Made by a program: the position numbers and the translations under genes. A stretch of 33,460 nucleotides of DNA. Origin: Streptomyces griseoflavus. Its GTDB lineage: Bacteria; Actinomycetota; Actinomycetes; Streptomycetales; Streptomycetaceae. Shown piece after piece: positions 26,414 through 33,460 of this stretch. Every line of letters begins with the position of its first letter. Position 1 is the first letter of the stretch. Under the pieces are notes generated by a model. That model worked only from the letters and a program-made list of their open reading frames with translations. It was not told the DNA's origin and did not search any database. The stretch lies in contig NZ_BMUC01000027.1 of the NCBI RefSeq assembly GCF_014649995.1, positions 1,245 to 34,704 of the forward strand, in the 5' to 3' direction.

Positions 26414-27562
26414 TTAGCTAATCGTGACCTGGCGTGACCTGGCACACAGGTCGGCCAGGGCCTCGGTCGTCACGGGCGAAACGACACCTTCCTCGGTGAC
26501 GATCGCGGTCACCAGCTCCGGCGGCGTCACGTCGAACGCCGGGTTGTACGCCTGCGTCCCCAGGGGAGCCACCGGGATCCCCCCTCCCGCTTCCGTCCCG
26601 GCCACCGGCACCTGCGGCGCCGTGACCTCCGTCACCTCATGACCGGGGCGCTGCTCCACCTCGATGGACGCCCCGTCCGGCGTCGCCGGATCCACCGTCG
26701 TCACCGGCGCCACCACGATGAACGGCACATGGTGGTACCGCGCGAGCACCGCGAGCGGATAGCTCCCCACCTTGTTCGCCACCGAACCGTCGGCCGCGAT
26801 GCGGTCCGCCCCGACGAGCACCGCGTCCACCTCGCCCGCCGCGAACAGCGATCCCGCCGCGTTGTCGGTGAGCAGGGTGTACGCCATGCCGCTGCGGGCC
26901 GCCTCGTACGCCGTCAGGCGAGCACCTTGCAGCAACGGACGCGTTTCGTCCACCCACAGACGCCGCAGCCGCCCCGCCCGGTGGGCAGCGAGCGCCACCG
27001 CGAACGCCGTTCCCTCACCTCCCGACACCAGCGAACCCGTGTTGCAGTGCGTGAGGACCCGGTGCCCTCCGCCGGGCAGCAGCTCGTCGAGGAGCGCCAG
27101 CCCGTGCCCGGCCATCCGGGCGCTGGCCTCGGCGTCCTCCCGGTGCATCTGCCGCGCCGCGGCCAGTGCCGCCCCGGCCGCCTCCCGGGTGTCCCCGCCC
27201 CGGGCGAGCACGGCCCGGTGCGCGGAGTGCGCCCGCCGCGCCCCGACGGCGAGGTTCACCGCGGTCGGGCGGGCGCCCTCCAGCGCCGCCGCCGCGTCGT
27301 CCACGTCGAAGCCCCGTACGGCCGCGAGGGCGACGCCGTAGGCGCCCGCGAGGCCCAGCAGGGGCGCACCGCGCACGGCGAGCGACCGGATCGCCTCCAC
27401 CAGTGCGGGCGGGTCCGTACAGACCAGTTCGACCTCCTCGGCCGGAAGCCTCGTCTGGTCGAGCACGACCAGGACGGGACCTTCGGGTGGCTCTTCCCAG
27501 CGCAGTGCCGGGATCTCGGTCGGCCGCTTGTTGTCGCCGCTGTGCGCGTACTGATCAGCCAT
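26414..27562 (-). CDS. mtnA: S-methyl-5-thioribose-1-phosphate isomerase
   Basis: This 382-aa enzyme isomerises methylthioribose-1-phosphate to methylthioribulose-1-phosphate in the methionine salvage pathway. Family motifs are complete: substrate loop RGAPLLGLAGAYG (64-76), catalytic C173 in LTHCNTG, DNAAG (233-237), catalytic D253 in VGADRIAADGSVANKVG (250-266), and PFIVVAPVTTVD. Catalytic roles are assigned by family knowledge (Cys160 and Asp240 in B. subtilis MtnA). It resembles eIF2B-alpha-like proteins, but the Cys/Asp pair supports MtnA. ATG at 27562 was chosen because MADQYAH starts the conserved region; no strong ribosome site. It leads the mtrA-mtrB-lpqB run. TACCTT (27602-27597) upstream could be a -10 box without a -35. 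Confidence 0.96.
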   Translation of the reverse strand: MADQYAHSGDNKRPTEIPALRWEEPPEGPVLVVLDQTRLPAEEVELVCTDPPALVEAIRSLAVRGAPLLGLAGAYGVALAAVRGFDVDDAAAALEGARPTAVNLAVGARRAHSAHRAVLARGGDTREAAGAALAAARQMHREDAEASARMAGHGLALLDELLPGGGHRVLTHCNTGSLVSGGEGTAFAVALAAHRAGRLRRLWVDETRPLLQGARLTAYEAARSGMAYTLLTDNAAGSLFAAGEVDAVLVGADRIAADGSVANKVGSYPLAVLARYHHVPFIVVAPVTTVDPATPDGASIEVEQRPGHEVTEVTAPQVPVAGTEAGGGIPVAPLGTQAYNPAFDVTPPELVTAIVTEEGVVSPVTTEALADLCARSRQVTIS

Positions 27563-27702
27563 GCCGTCAGTCTGCCCCCTGTCGGGCCGACAATTGAAGG
27601 TACGCAGCCGCCACCTCGGCAGGTCGGTCGACGACCACCCCATGGCACGATGGCTGCCAAGCTGCCGCCGCGACCGCGGTCGGGCACCGTGAAGGAGCGA
27701 CG

Positions 27703-29022
27703 ATGAACGACACTCCGGGCTGGGCCTCGCCCGGATCCGCCCCGTCCGCAGGGCGGGAGCCGGGAGCGTCCGGACCTGCCGGGCCCACCGGCGGCCCGGA
27801 GCCCGAGCAGCCGGCCGGGCCCCCGCGGGAGCCGGGCGCGAAGTGGTCCAAGGAGCAGCCGCCGGCCGGTCAGTGGTCGGCCCCCACCGGCCGCCCCGGC
27901 TCCACGGACTCCCCCCAGGCTCCTCCCCCACCGCCCGGTCCGGGCTGGGGCGCCCCGCCGCCCGGCGGACCCGGCGGTCACGGCGGCGGACCGGGCGGTC
28001 ACGGCGCCTGGGGAGGCGGCGGCTGGGGAGGTCCCCCGCCCGCGGCGAAGCCCGGCGTCATCCCGCTCCGCCCGCTCGGCGTCGGCGAGATCCTCGACGG
28101 TGCCGTCTCCACCATGCGCACCTACTGGCGCACGGTCCTCGGCATCTCCCTGACCGTCGCCGTGCTCACCGAGATCGTCGTCGTCCTGCTCCAGGGCCTC
28201 GTCCTGGACAACGCGAGCACCGACGCCCTCAACGATCCCAGCGCCACGCTCGACGAACTGACCGACGCCATGGGCGAGGCCCTGCTCAACTCCGGCGTCG
28301 TCTTCCTGGTCACCCTGGTCGGCACGGTCGCCGCCACCGCCCTGCTCACCACCGTCACCAGCCGCGCGGTGCTCGGCAGGCAGGTCACCACGGGCGAGGC
28401 CTGGCGCGACGCCCGCCCGCAGGTCCTCAAACTGTTCGGCCTGATCTGCCTGCTGCTGCTCATCACCACCGGCATCATCGCCGTGGGCGCGCTGCCCGGG
28501 TTCCTCGTGACACTGGCGGCCGGCGGCGAGGTGGGCTTCGGCCTCACCCTCCTCGGCATCGTCTGTGCGACGGTCCTCGCCGTCTGGCTGATGGTCCGCT
28601 TCTCCCTGGCCTCGCCCACCCTGATGCTGGAGAAGCAGGGCATCGTGAAGGCGATGACCCGCTCCGCCAAGCTGGTCCGCGGCTCCTGGTGGCGGGTGTT
28701 CGGCATCCAGCTCCTCGCGACGATCATCGCCAACGTCGTCGCGTCGATCATCGTCATCCCCTTCACCTTCCTCGCCTCGGCCCTCAGCGGGAACGGCGCC
28801 ACCGGCTTCCTCAACAGCGCCGGCGGCGACATCGGCTGGACGTTCCTCGTCGTCAGCGGCATCGGCTCGGTCATCGGCGCCATGATCACCTTCCCGATCA
28901 CGGCCGGCGTCACCGTGCTCCTCTACATCGACCAGCGCATCCGCCGCGAAGCCCTCGATCTCGAACTGGCCCGCGCCGCCGGCGTCCCGGACCACGGCCC
29001 CGGCACCACCCCGGGGAGCTGA
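27703..29022 (+). CDS. Membrane protein with glycerophosphoryl diester phosphodiesterase membrane domain
   Basis: This 439-aa protein has about 110 residues of Pro/Gly-rich disordered cytoplasmic tail (including Gly/His repeats, then WGGGGWGGPPPAAKP) followed by a six-helix membrane domain. The helices are around ILTVAV-type segments: LGISLTVAVLTEIVVVLLQGL, GVVFLVTLVGTVAATALLTTV, LFGLICLLLLITTGIIAVG, LLGIVCATVLAVWLMVRF, LLATIIANVVASIIVIPFTF and GIGSVIGAMITFPITAG, closing with YIDQRIRREALDLELA. That ending and GVGEILDGA are marks of the GPDPase_memb family (PF10110 type) common in actinobacteria; there is no phosphodiesterase catalytic domain. ATG at 27703 has GAAGGAG 5 nt away. It opens a five-gene operon, with the next start 4 bp after its stop. 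Function unknown; likely a membrane scaffold for the DUF4129/DUF4350/DUF58 proteins. Confidence 0.85.
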   Translation: MNDTPGWASPGSAPSAGREPGASGPAGPTGGPEPEQPAGPPREPGAKWSKEQPPAGQWSAPTGRPGSTDSPQAPPPPPGPGWGAPPPGGPGGHGGGPGGHGAWGGGGWGGPPPAAKPGVIPLRPLGVGEILDGAVSTMRTYWRTVLGISLTVAVLTEIVVVLLQGLVLDNASTDALNDPSATLDELTDAMGEALLNSGVVFLVTLVGTVAATALLTTVTSRAVLGRQVTTGEAWRDARPQVLKLFGLICLLLLITTGIIAVGALPGFLVTLAAGGEVGFGLTLLGIVCATVLAVWLMVRFSLASPTLMLEKQGIVKAMTRSAKLVRGSWWRVFGIQLLATIIANVVASIIVIPFTFLASALSGNGATGFLNSAGGDIGWTFLVVSGIGSVIGAMITFPITAGVTVLLYIDQRIRREALDLELARAAGVPDHGPGTTPGS

Positions 29023-29026
29023 TGCG

Positions 29027-29782
29027 GTGATCGCCACGGGGGGAGTTCTCACATCCGTACCGGCGCTGCCCGCGACCGCGGACACCGCCGTACGGCTGCT
29101 GCTGAGCGGCGACGACGAGCCGCCGGTCACCGTCCCGCGCGACCCCGCGCGGGAAGCCGCCCGGCGCGAGCTGTCCAAGAGCATGTACCACGAGAACGAT
29201 CCCAGCTGGTACCAGCGGGCCCTCGACGCCTTCTGGGACTGGGTCGGCGGTCTGTTCGAAGCCGCCTCCACCGCGACCCCCGGCGGCACGCTCGGCCTGG
29301 TCGTCGTCGTGGCCGCCGTGACAGCCGCCCTGGCTGCCCTGTGGTGGCGCCTGGGCACCCCGCGCCGCCGCCCGGTGTCCGCTCCGGTCCTGTTCGACGA
29401 CCGCCCCCGCAGCGCCGCCGAACACCGCGCTGCCGCCGAGGCGCACGCCGCACAGGGCCACTGGAACCAGGCCGTCCAGGAACGCATGCGGGCCATCGTC
29501 CGCGCCCTGGAGGAGCGTGCCCTGCTCGACGTCCGCCCCGGCCGCACCGCCGACGAGGCCGCCGCGGAAGCCGGCCGCGCCCTGCCCGCCCACACCGGCC
29601 GGCTGCACAGCGCCGCCCGCGCCTTCGACGACGTCACCTACGGCGGCAGATCCGCCACGCAGCAGTCGTACGGGCAGATCGCCGACCTCGACCACGACCT
29701 GGACCGCACCAGGCCGCAGCCGGCGGACAGCGGCGGCGCCCGGAACACGGACACCGACACCCGCCAGGGGGCCGCCGGATGA
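29027..29782 (+). CDS. DUF4129 domain-containing membrane protein
   Basis: This 251-aa protein has an N-terminal segment, a short linker with PREPDPAREAARRELSKSMYHENDPSWYQRALD-type amphipathic residues, one membrane span at about 85-108 (GTLGLVVVVAAVTAALAALWW) and a cytoplasmic DUF4129 domain (AAEHRAAAEAHAAQGHWNQAVQERMRAIVRALEERALLDVRPGRTADEAAAEAGRAL). The last block, 'G.w..Av..r.rai.r.lee..ll...pG.TadE.a', is the typical DUF4129 signature, in which the motif is often fused to transglutaminase proteins. GTG at 29027 is preceded by GGGGAG 8 nt away. Its stop overlaps the next start (ATGA). It is known as a partner of MoxR and DUF58 genes; biochemical role not established. Confidence 0.85.
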   Translation: MIATGGVLTSVPALPATADTAVRLLLSGDDEPPVTVPRDPAREAARRELSKSMYHENDPSWYQRALDAFWDWVGGLFEAASTATPGGTLGLVVVVAAVTAALAALWWRLGTPRRRPVSAPVLFDDRPRSAAEHRAAAEAHAAQGHWNQAVQERMRAIVRALEERALLDVRPGRTADEAAAEAGRALPAHTGRLHSAARAFDDVTYGGRSATQQSYGQIADLDHDLDRTRPQPADSGGARNTDTDTRQGAAG

Positions 29783-30975
29783 CGACCGAGGTCACGCGCC
29801 CGTCCACCTCGGCCTCGCCCACCGCCCGCCAGGTGTGGACCCGCACCCGCGGCGTCGCCCTGGCGCTGGTGCTGCTGATCGTGGCTGCCGTCGCGATCGC
29901 CGTGGTCCGCTCCGACGCCCGCCACGGCCGGCTCGACCCGCGCTCCGCCGACCCCTACGGCAGCCGCGCCGTCGCCGAACTCCTGGCCGACCGCGGCGTG
30001 GACACCCGCGTGGTGTCCACCCTCGGGGAGGCCGCCGACGCGGCCGGCCCCGACACCACCCTCCTCATCGCCGTCCCCGACCTGCTGACTCCCAGCCAGC
30101 AGACCCGTCTGCACGCCGCCTACGTCCAGTCCGGCGGCCGCACCGTCCTGGTCTCGGCCGGCGGTTCCTCCGTGGAACGCCTCGCGCCCGGTGTCACCGC
30201 CGATCCCGCCACCAGCTTCGGCTCCACCCTCGCCCCCCACTGCGAGCTGCCCGCCGCCCGCCGCGCGGGCACCGCCGACACGGGCGGCATCCGCTACTCG
30301 ACCACCCATCTCCACGCCGACGAGTGCTACCCCAGCGAACGCCAGTCCACCCTGCTGCGCCTGCCGGCGCCCACCGGGGACGGCGACACCGTTGTCCTCG
30401 GCGCGCCCGACATCCTCCTCAACGACCGCCTGGACGAGCACGGAAACGCCTCACTGGCCCTCCAGCTCCTCGGCTCCCGCCCTCATCTGGTCTGGTACCT
30501 CCCCTCGCTCGCCGACTCCTCCGCCGCCCCGGAGCAGGGCGAGCGGGACTTCTTCGACCTGCTGCCCTCCGGCTGGCTGTGGGGCACCCTGCAACTGTTC
30601 GTCGCGGCAGCCCTGGCCGCCCTGTGGCGGGCCCGCCGGCTCGGCCCCCTCGTCCCGGAGAAACTCCCCGTGAGGATCCGCGCCTCCGAGACCGTCGAAG
30701 GCCGCGCCCGCCTCTACCGCAAGGCGAACGCCCGCGACCGCGCGGCCACCGCCCTCCGCTCGGCCACCCGCACCCGCCTCGCCCCCCTCGTGGGCGTCCC
30801 CGCCGCCCAGGCGCACGCGTCCGAGGCCCTGCTCCCCGCACTGTCCGCCCACCTCCAGGGCGACCCGCGGTCCCTGCACACGCTGCTCTTCGGCCCGCCC
30901 CCCGGCGACGACACCGCACTGATCCGGCTCGCCGACCAACTCGACGCCCTCGAAAGAGAGGTACGCCGTCCATGA
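29779..30975 (+). CDS. DUF4350 domain-containing membrane protein
   Basis: This 398-aa protein has one membrane span near the N-terminus (GVALALVLLIVAAVAIAVV, about 25-43), an extracytoplasmic domain resembling a GATase-like or Rossmann-type fold (DPYGSRAVAELLADRGVDTRVV, TLLIAVPDLLTPSQQTRL, GGRTVLVSAGGSSVE) and a second span at about 272-290 (WLWGTLQLFVAAALAALW), then a helical cytoplasmic tail (ETVEGRARLYRKANARDRAA, LRSATRTRLAPL). The order matches DUF4350 proteins. It starts with ATG overlapping the DUF4129 stop (ATGA) and its own stop overlaps the MoxR start, so translation is coupled on both sides. Two extracytoplasmic Cys (CELPAARR and ECYPSERQ) could pair in a disulfide. Function unknown. 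Confidence 0.82.
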   Translation: MTTEVTRPSTSASPTARQVWTRTRGVALALVLLIVAAVAIAVVRSDARHGRLDPRSADPYGSRAVAELLADRGVDTRVVSTLGEAADAAGPDTTLLIAVPDLLTPSQQTRLHAAYVQSGGRTVLVSAGGSSVERLAPGVTADPATSFGSTLAPHCELPAARRAGTADTGGIRYSTTHLHADECYPSERQSTLLRLPAPTGDGDTVVLGAPDILLNDRLDEHGNASLALQLLGSRPHLVWYLPSLADSSAAPEQGERDFFDLLPSGWLWGTLQLFVAAALAALWRARRLGPLVPEKLPVRIRASETVEGRARLYRKANARDRAATALRSATRTRLAPLVGVPAAQAHASEALLPALSAHLQGDPRSLHTLLFGPPPGDDTALIRLADQLDALEREVRRP

Positions 30976-31964
30976 TGGACCCGACCACCGACAACGCCGC
31001 GCACACCGGGGACCCGGCCGCCGCCCGGGCCTCCCTGGAAGCCCTGCGTGCCGAGATCGCCAAGGCCGTGGTCGGCCAGGACCCCGCGGTGACCGGTCTC
31101 GTCGTCGCGCTGCTCTGCCGCGGCCACGTCCTCCTCGAGGGGGTCCCCGGCGTCGCCAAGACCCTCCTCGTCCGCGCCCTCGCCGCCACCCTGGAACTCG
31201 ACACCAAGCGCGTCCAGTTCACCCCTGACCTGATGCCGAGCGACGTCACCGGCTCCCTGGTCTACGACGCCCGCACCTCCGAGTTCTCCTTCCAGCCCGG
31301 CCCGGTCTTCACCAACCTCCTCCTCGCGGACGAGATCAACCGCACTCCCCCGAAGACCCAGGCGTCCCTGCTGGAGGCCATGGAGGAGCGCCAGGTCACC
31401 GTCGACGGCACCCCCCGCCCCCTGCCCGACCCGTTCCTCGTCGCCGCGACGCAGAACCCCGTCGAGTACGAGGGCACCTATCCGCTCCCCGAGGCCCAGC
31501 TCGACCGCTTCCTCCTCAAGCTGACCATCCCCCTGCCGTCCCGCCAGGACGAGATCGACGTCCTCACCCGCCACGCCGCGGGATTCGACCCGCGTGATCT
31601 GGGCGCCGCCGGTCTGCGCCCCGTCGCAAACGCCGCCGACCTGGAGGCCGCCCGCCGCGCCGTCGCCGAGACGACCGTCTCCCCCGAGATCACCGCCTAC
31701 GTCGTCGACATCTGCCGCGCCACCCGCGAATCGCCGTCCCTCACGCTCGGCGTGTCCCCGCGCGGCGCCACCGCGCTGCTGGCCACCGCCCGCGCGTGGG
31801 CCTGGCTGACCGGCCGCGACTACGTCATCCCCGACGACGTGAAGGCGCTCGCCCTCCCCACGCTCCGCCACCGCGTGCAACTGCGCCCGGAGGCCGAGAT
31901 GGAGGGCGTCACGACCGACTCGGTCATCAACGCGATCCTCGCCCACGTCCCCGTCCCCCGCTGA
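30972..31964 (+). CDS. MoxR-family AAA+ ATPase
   Basis: This 330-aa AAA+ ATPase belongs to the MoxR branch: Walker A GVPGVAKT (57-64), the family mark FTPDLMPSDVTGS (83-95), Walker B LLLADEINR (116-124), sensor 1 in AATQNP and arginine region EAQLDRFLLKL. MoxR proteins act as chaperones that insert cofactors or assemble von Willebrand A-domain proteins, usually DUF58 partners encoded next door, as here. ATG at 30972 (or 30975) follows AGAGAGG at about 10 nt and overlaps the DUF4350 stop; the stop overlaps the DUF58 start. The ATPase probably works with that protein at the membrane. All ATPase residues appear intact. Specific client unknown. Confidence 0.95.
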   Translation: MMDPTTDNAAHTGDPAAARASLEALRAEIAKAVVGQDPAVTGLVVALLCRGHVLLEGVPGVAKTLLVRALAATLELDTKRVQFTPDLMPSDVTGSLVYDARTSEFSFQPGPVFTNLLLADEINRTPPKTQASLLEAMEERQVTVDGTPRPLPDPFLVAATQNPVEYEGTYPLPEAQLDRFLLKLTIPLPSRQDEIDVLTRHAAGFDPRDLGAAGLRPVANAADLEAARRAVAETTVSPEITAYVVDICRATRESPSLTLGVSPRGATALLATARAWAWLTGRDYVIPDDVKALALPTLRHRVQLRPEAEMEGVTTDSVINAILAHVPVPR

Positions 31965-33274
31965 TGGCCCCCACCGGACGCGCCGCCCTCCTGGCGGCAC
32001 TCGGCTCCCTCCCCGTCGGCATCTGGGAACCCGGCTGGACGGGCCTCCTCGCCGTCAACGCCCCGCTCGCGGTGGCCTGCGCCTGCGACTACGCGCTGGC
32101 CGCCCCCGTGCGCCGTCTCGGTCTCAGCCGCTCCGGCGACACCTCCGTACGCCTGGGCGAGACCGCCGACGTCATCCTCACGGTCAGCAATCCGTCACGC
32201 CGCCCGCTGCGCGCCCGCGTCCGTGACGCCTGGCCTCCCAGCAGCTGGCAGGCCGGTACGGAGGTGGCGGCCTCCCGCCACTCCCTGGTGATCCCCCCGG
32301 GCGAACGCCGGCGTGTCGTGACGCGGCTGCGCCCCTCCCGGCGCGGTGACCGCCGGGCCGACCGCGTCACCGTCCGCTCCTCCGGCCCGCTCGGTCTCTT
32401 CTCCCGCCAGGGCACGCACAAGGTGCCGTGGACCGTACGCGTGCTGCCGCCGTTCACGAGCCGCAAGCACCTGCCGTCGAAGCTGGCCCGTCTGCGCGAA
32501 CTGGACGGCCGCACCAGTGTCCTGACGCGGGGCGAGGGAACCGAGTTCGACAGCCTGCGCGAGTACGTGCCGGGCGACGACACCCGTTCCATCGACTGGC
32601 GGGCGACGGCCCGCCAGTCCACGGTCGCGGTACGCACCTGGCGTCCCGAGCGGGACCGGCACATCCTTCTGGTTCTCGACACGGGCCGTACGTCCGCGGG
32701 CCGTGTCGGCGACGCTCCCCGCCTGGACGCCTCGATGGACGCCGCTCTGCTCCTCGCGGCTCTGGCGTCCCGCGCCGGCGACCGCGTCGACCTGCTGGCC
32801 TACGACCGTCGTCTGCGCGCCCTCGTCCAGGGCCGTTCGGCGGGCGATGTTCTTCCGTCCCTGGTCAACGCGATGGCCACGCTCGAGCCCGAGCTCGTCG
32901 AGACCGATGCCCGAGGACTGGCGGCCACGGTGCTCCGCACCGCTCCTCGCCGTTCCCTCGTCGTGCTGCTCACGACGCTCGACGCGGCTCCGGTCGAGGA
33001 GGGTCTGCTGCCGGTTCTGGCCCGCTTGACCCAGCGGCACACGGTTCTTCTGGCCTCTGTGGCGGATCCGCACATCGCCAGGATGGCCGCGGCGCGCGGG
33101 GACACGGACGCCGTGTACGAGGCCGCGGCGGCGGCCCAGGCCCACGCGGAGCGGGACCGCACCGCGGAACAGCTCCGCCGGCACGGTGTCACGGTCGTGG
33201 ACGCGGTCCCCGAAGAGCTGGCGCCGGCGCTGGCGGACGCGTATCTGTCCCTGAAGTCGGCGGGGCGCCTGTAA
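31964..33274 (+). CDS. DUF58 domain-containing protein
   Basis: This 436-aa protein has two hydrophobic N-terminal segments (LLAALGSLPVGIW, LLAVNAPLAVACACDYAL) and a beta-rich region (VRLGETADVILTVSNPSRRPLRARVRD), followed by the DUF58 core at about 190-230 (GTEFDSLREYVPGDDTRSIDWRATARQ). A von Willebrand A-like segment follows: ILLVLDTGRTSAG is at the MIDAS position, where the usual DxSxS is replaced by DTGRT, so metal binding may differ. The C-terminus is Ala/Arg-rich. ATG overlaps the MoxR stop (TGATG). As last gene of the operon it is followed by 73 bp of nothing recognisable and the rRNA terminator. Probably membrane-anchored; DUF58 proteins are the usual MoxR partners. Confidence 0.9.
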   Translation: MAPTGRAALLAALGSLPVGIWEPGWTGLLAVNAPLAVACACDYALAAPVRRLGLSRSGDTSVRLGETADVILTVSNPSRRPLRARVRDAWPPSSWQAGTEVAASRHSLVIPPGERRRVVTRLRPSRRGDRRADRVTVRSSGPLGLFSRQGTHKVPWTVRVLPPFTSRKHLPSKLARLRELDGRTSVLTRGEGTEFDSLREYVPGDDTRSIDWRATARQSTVAVRTWRPERDRHILLVLDTGRTSAGRVGDAPRLDASMDAALLLAALASRAGDRVDLLAYDRRLRALVQGRSAGDVLPSLVNAMATLEPELVETDARGLAATVLRTAPRRSLVVLLTTLDAAPVEEGLLPVLARLTQRHTVLLASVADPHIARMAAARGDTDAVYEAAAAAQAHAERDRTAEQLRRHGVTVVDAVPEELAPALADAYLSLKSAGRL

Positions 33275-33347
33275 TTCACGAGGACGAGGGCCGACGAGGC
33301 AGGCGAAAGACACCCTTACGCCTTCACCGGCATCGTCCTGAAACGCA

Positions 33348-33378
33348 GAAAGCCCCGTGCCATTGGCACGGGGCTTTC
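33348..33378 (-). terminator. rRNA operon terminator
   Basis: GAAAGCCCCGTGCC (33348-33361) pairs perfectly with GGCACGGGGCTTTC (33365-33378) around a 3-nt loop. It lies 9 nt after the 3' end of the 5S rRNA on the minus strand. Being symmetrical and ending in runs of A and T on the two sides, it may also terminate the convergent DUF58 operon. Confidence 0.9.
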
Positions 33379-33387
33379 CCAATAATT

Positions 33388-33460
33388 GTTCGGCGGCGTC
33401 CTACTCTCCCACAGGGTCCCCCCTGCAGTACCATCGGCGCTGTAAGGCTTAGCTTCCGGG
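33388..33460 (-). rRNA. rrf: 5S ribosomal RNA, 3' part (partial)
   Basis: Reading the minus strand, the last 73 nt contain CCCGGAAGCTAAGCC, CAGCGCCGATGGTACTGC and GGGAGAGTAGG, ending in GACGCCGCCGAAC, the standard Streptomyces 5S rRNA 3' half. The first 45-50 nt of the RNA, and the rest of the rRNA operon, lie beyond the window edge. The operon is transcribed toward the DUF58 gene. Confidence 0.95.

Noticed and set aside
27671-27682. 12-bp palindrome CGACCGCGGTCG before the GPDPase-membrane gene
   Set aside because: In DNA of this GC content more than twenty such palindromes are expected in the window; position alone does not support an operator.
27960-28040. Gly/His-rich repeat-like sequence in the GPDPase-membrane protein N-terminus
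   Set aside because: It is part of a disordered coding linker and not a clean tandem repeat at the DNA level.

Overview
The window is GC-rich actinobacterial DNA, almost certainly a Streptomyces chromosome. The evidence is strong G/C bias at third codon positions, several GTG starts, and the gene block mtrA-mtrB-lpqB-comF-hpf-secA, which also occurs in Mycobacterium tuberculosis (Rv3246c to Rv3240c). The tail of a 5S rRNA gene lies at the right edge. I found no IS element, phage gene, CRISPR array or tRNA; this reads as core chromosome rather than a mobile or accessory island.

Layout, left to right. (1) 1-5762, surface polymer genes: the end of a TagH-like ABC ATPase, a two-domain CDP-glycerol glycerophosphotransferase protein, a translationally coupled GT2 glycosyltransferase, and a convergent polytopic membrane protein that resembles a GT-C enzyme. 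(2) 5874-10826, the large 180-kDa-class NAD-dependent glutamate dehydrogenase (minus strand), with a clear terminator and a long gene-free leader. (3) 11313-13780, a HAD phosphatase, a DUF6912 protein and a divergent Rv3235-family protein. (4) 13870-16716, secA, converging on the Rv3235-type gene across a perfect 15-bp terminator hairpin. (5) 16998-19579, three genes between secA and hpf: a GNAT acetyltransferase, a YcaQ/AlkX-type DNA glycosylase (HTH_42 fold, QLD motif) and an orphan NarL-type response regulator. (6) 19783-27562, hpf, comF, lpqB, mtrB, mtrA and mtnA, all on the minus strand. (7) 27703-33274, a tightly coupled plus-strand operon: GPDPase-membrane-domain protein, DUF4129, DUF4350, MoxR ATPase, DUF58. 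(8) 33348-33460, terminator and 3' part of an rRNA operon on the minus strand.

How the genes work together: mtnA-mtrA-mtrB-lpqB reads as one transcription unit with 4-bp, 1-bp and overlapping junctions, giving the MtrAB envelope and development signalling system plus its lipoprotein modulator. hpf has its own good promoter and an approximately 205-nt leader containing two perfect hairpins, an 11-bp direct repeat and a possible 49-codon small ORF. The MoxR operon has stop/start overlaps at three of its four junctions and probably builds one membrane complex of unknown job.

The best leads are the hpf leader, the single TTA (bldA-type) codon near the end of comF, the degenerate GT2 domain fused to the glycerophosphotransferase, the DNA-crosslink-type glycosylase beside an orphan regulator, and the uncharacterised MoxR-DUF58-DUF4129-DUF4350 operon. 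None is proven to be a new system; each is labelled with its basis.
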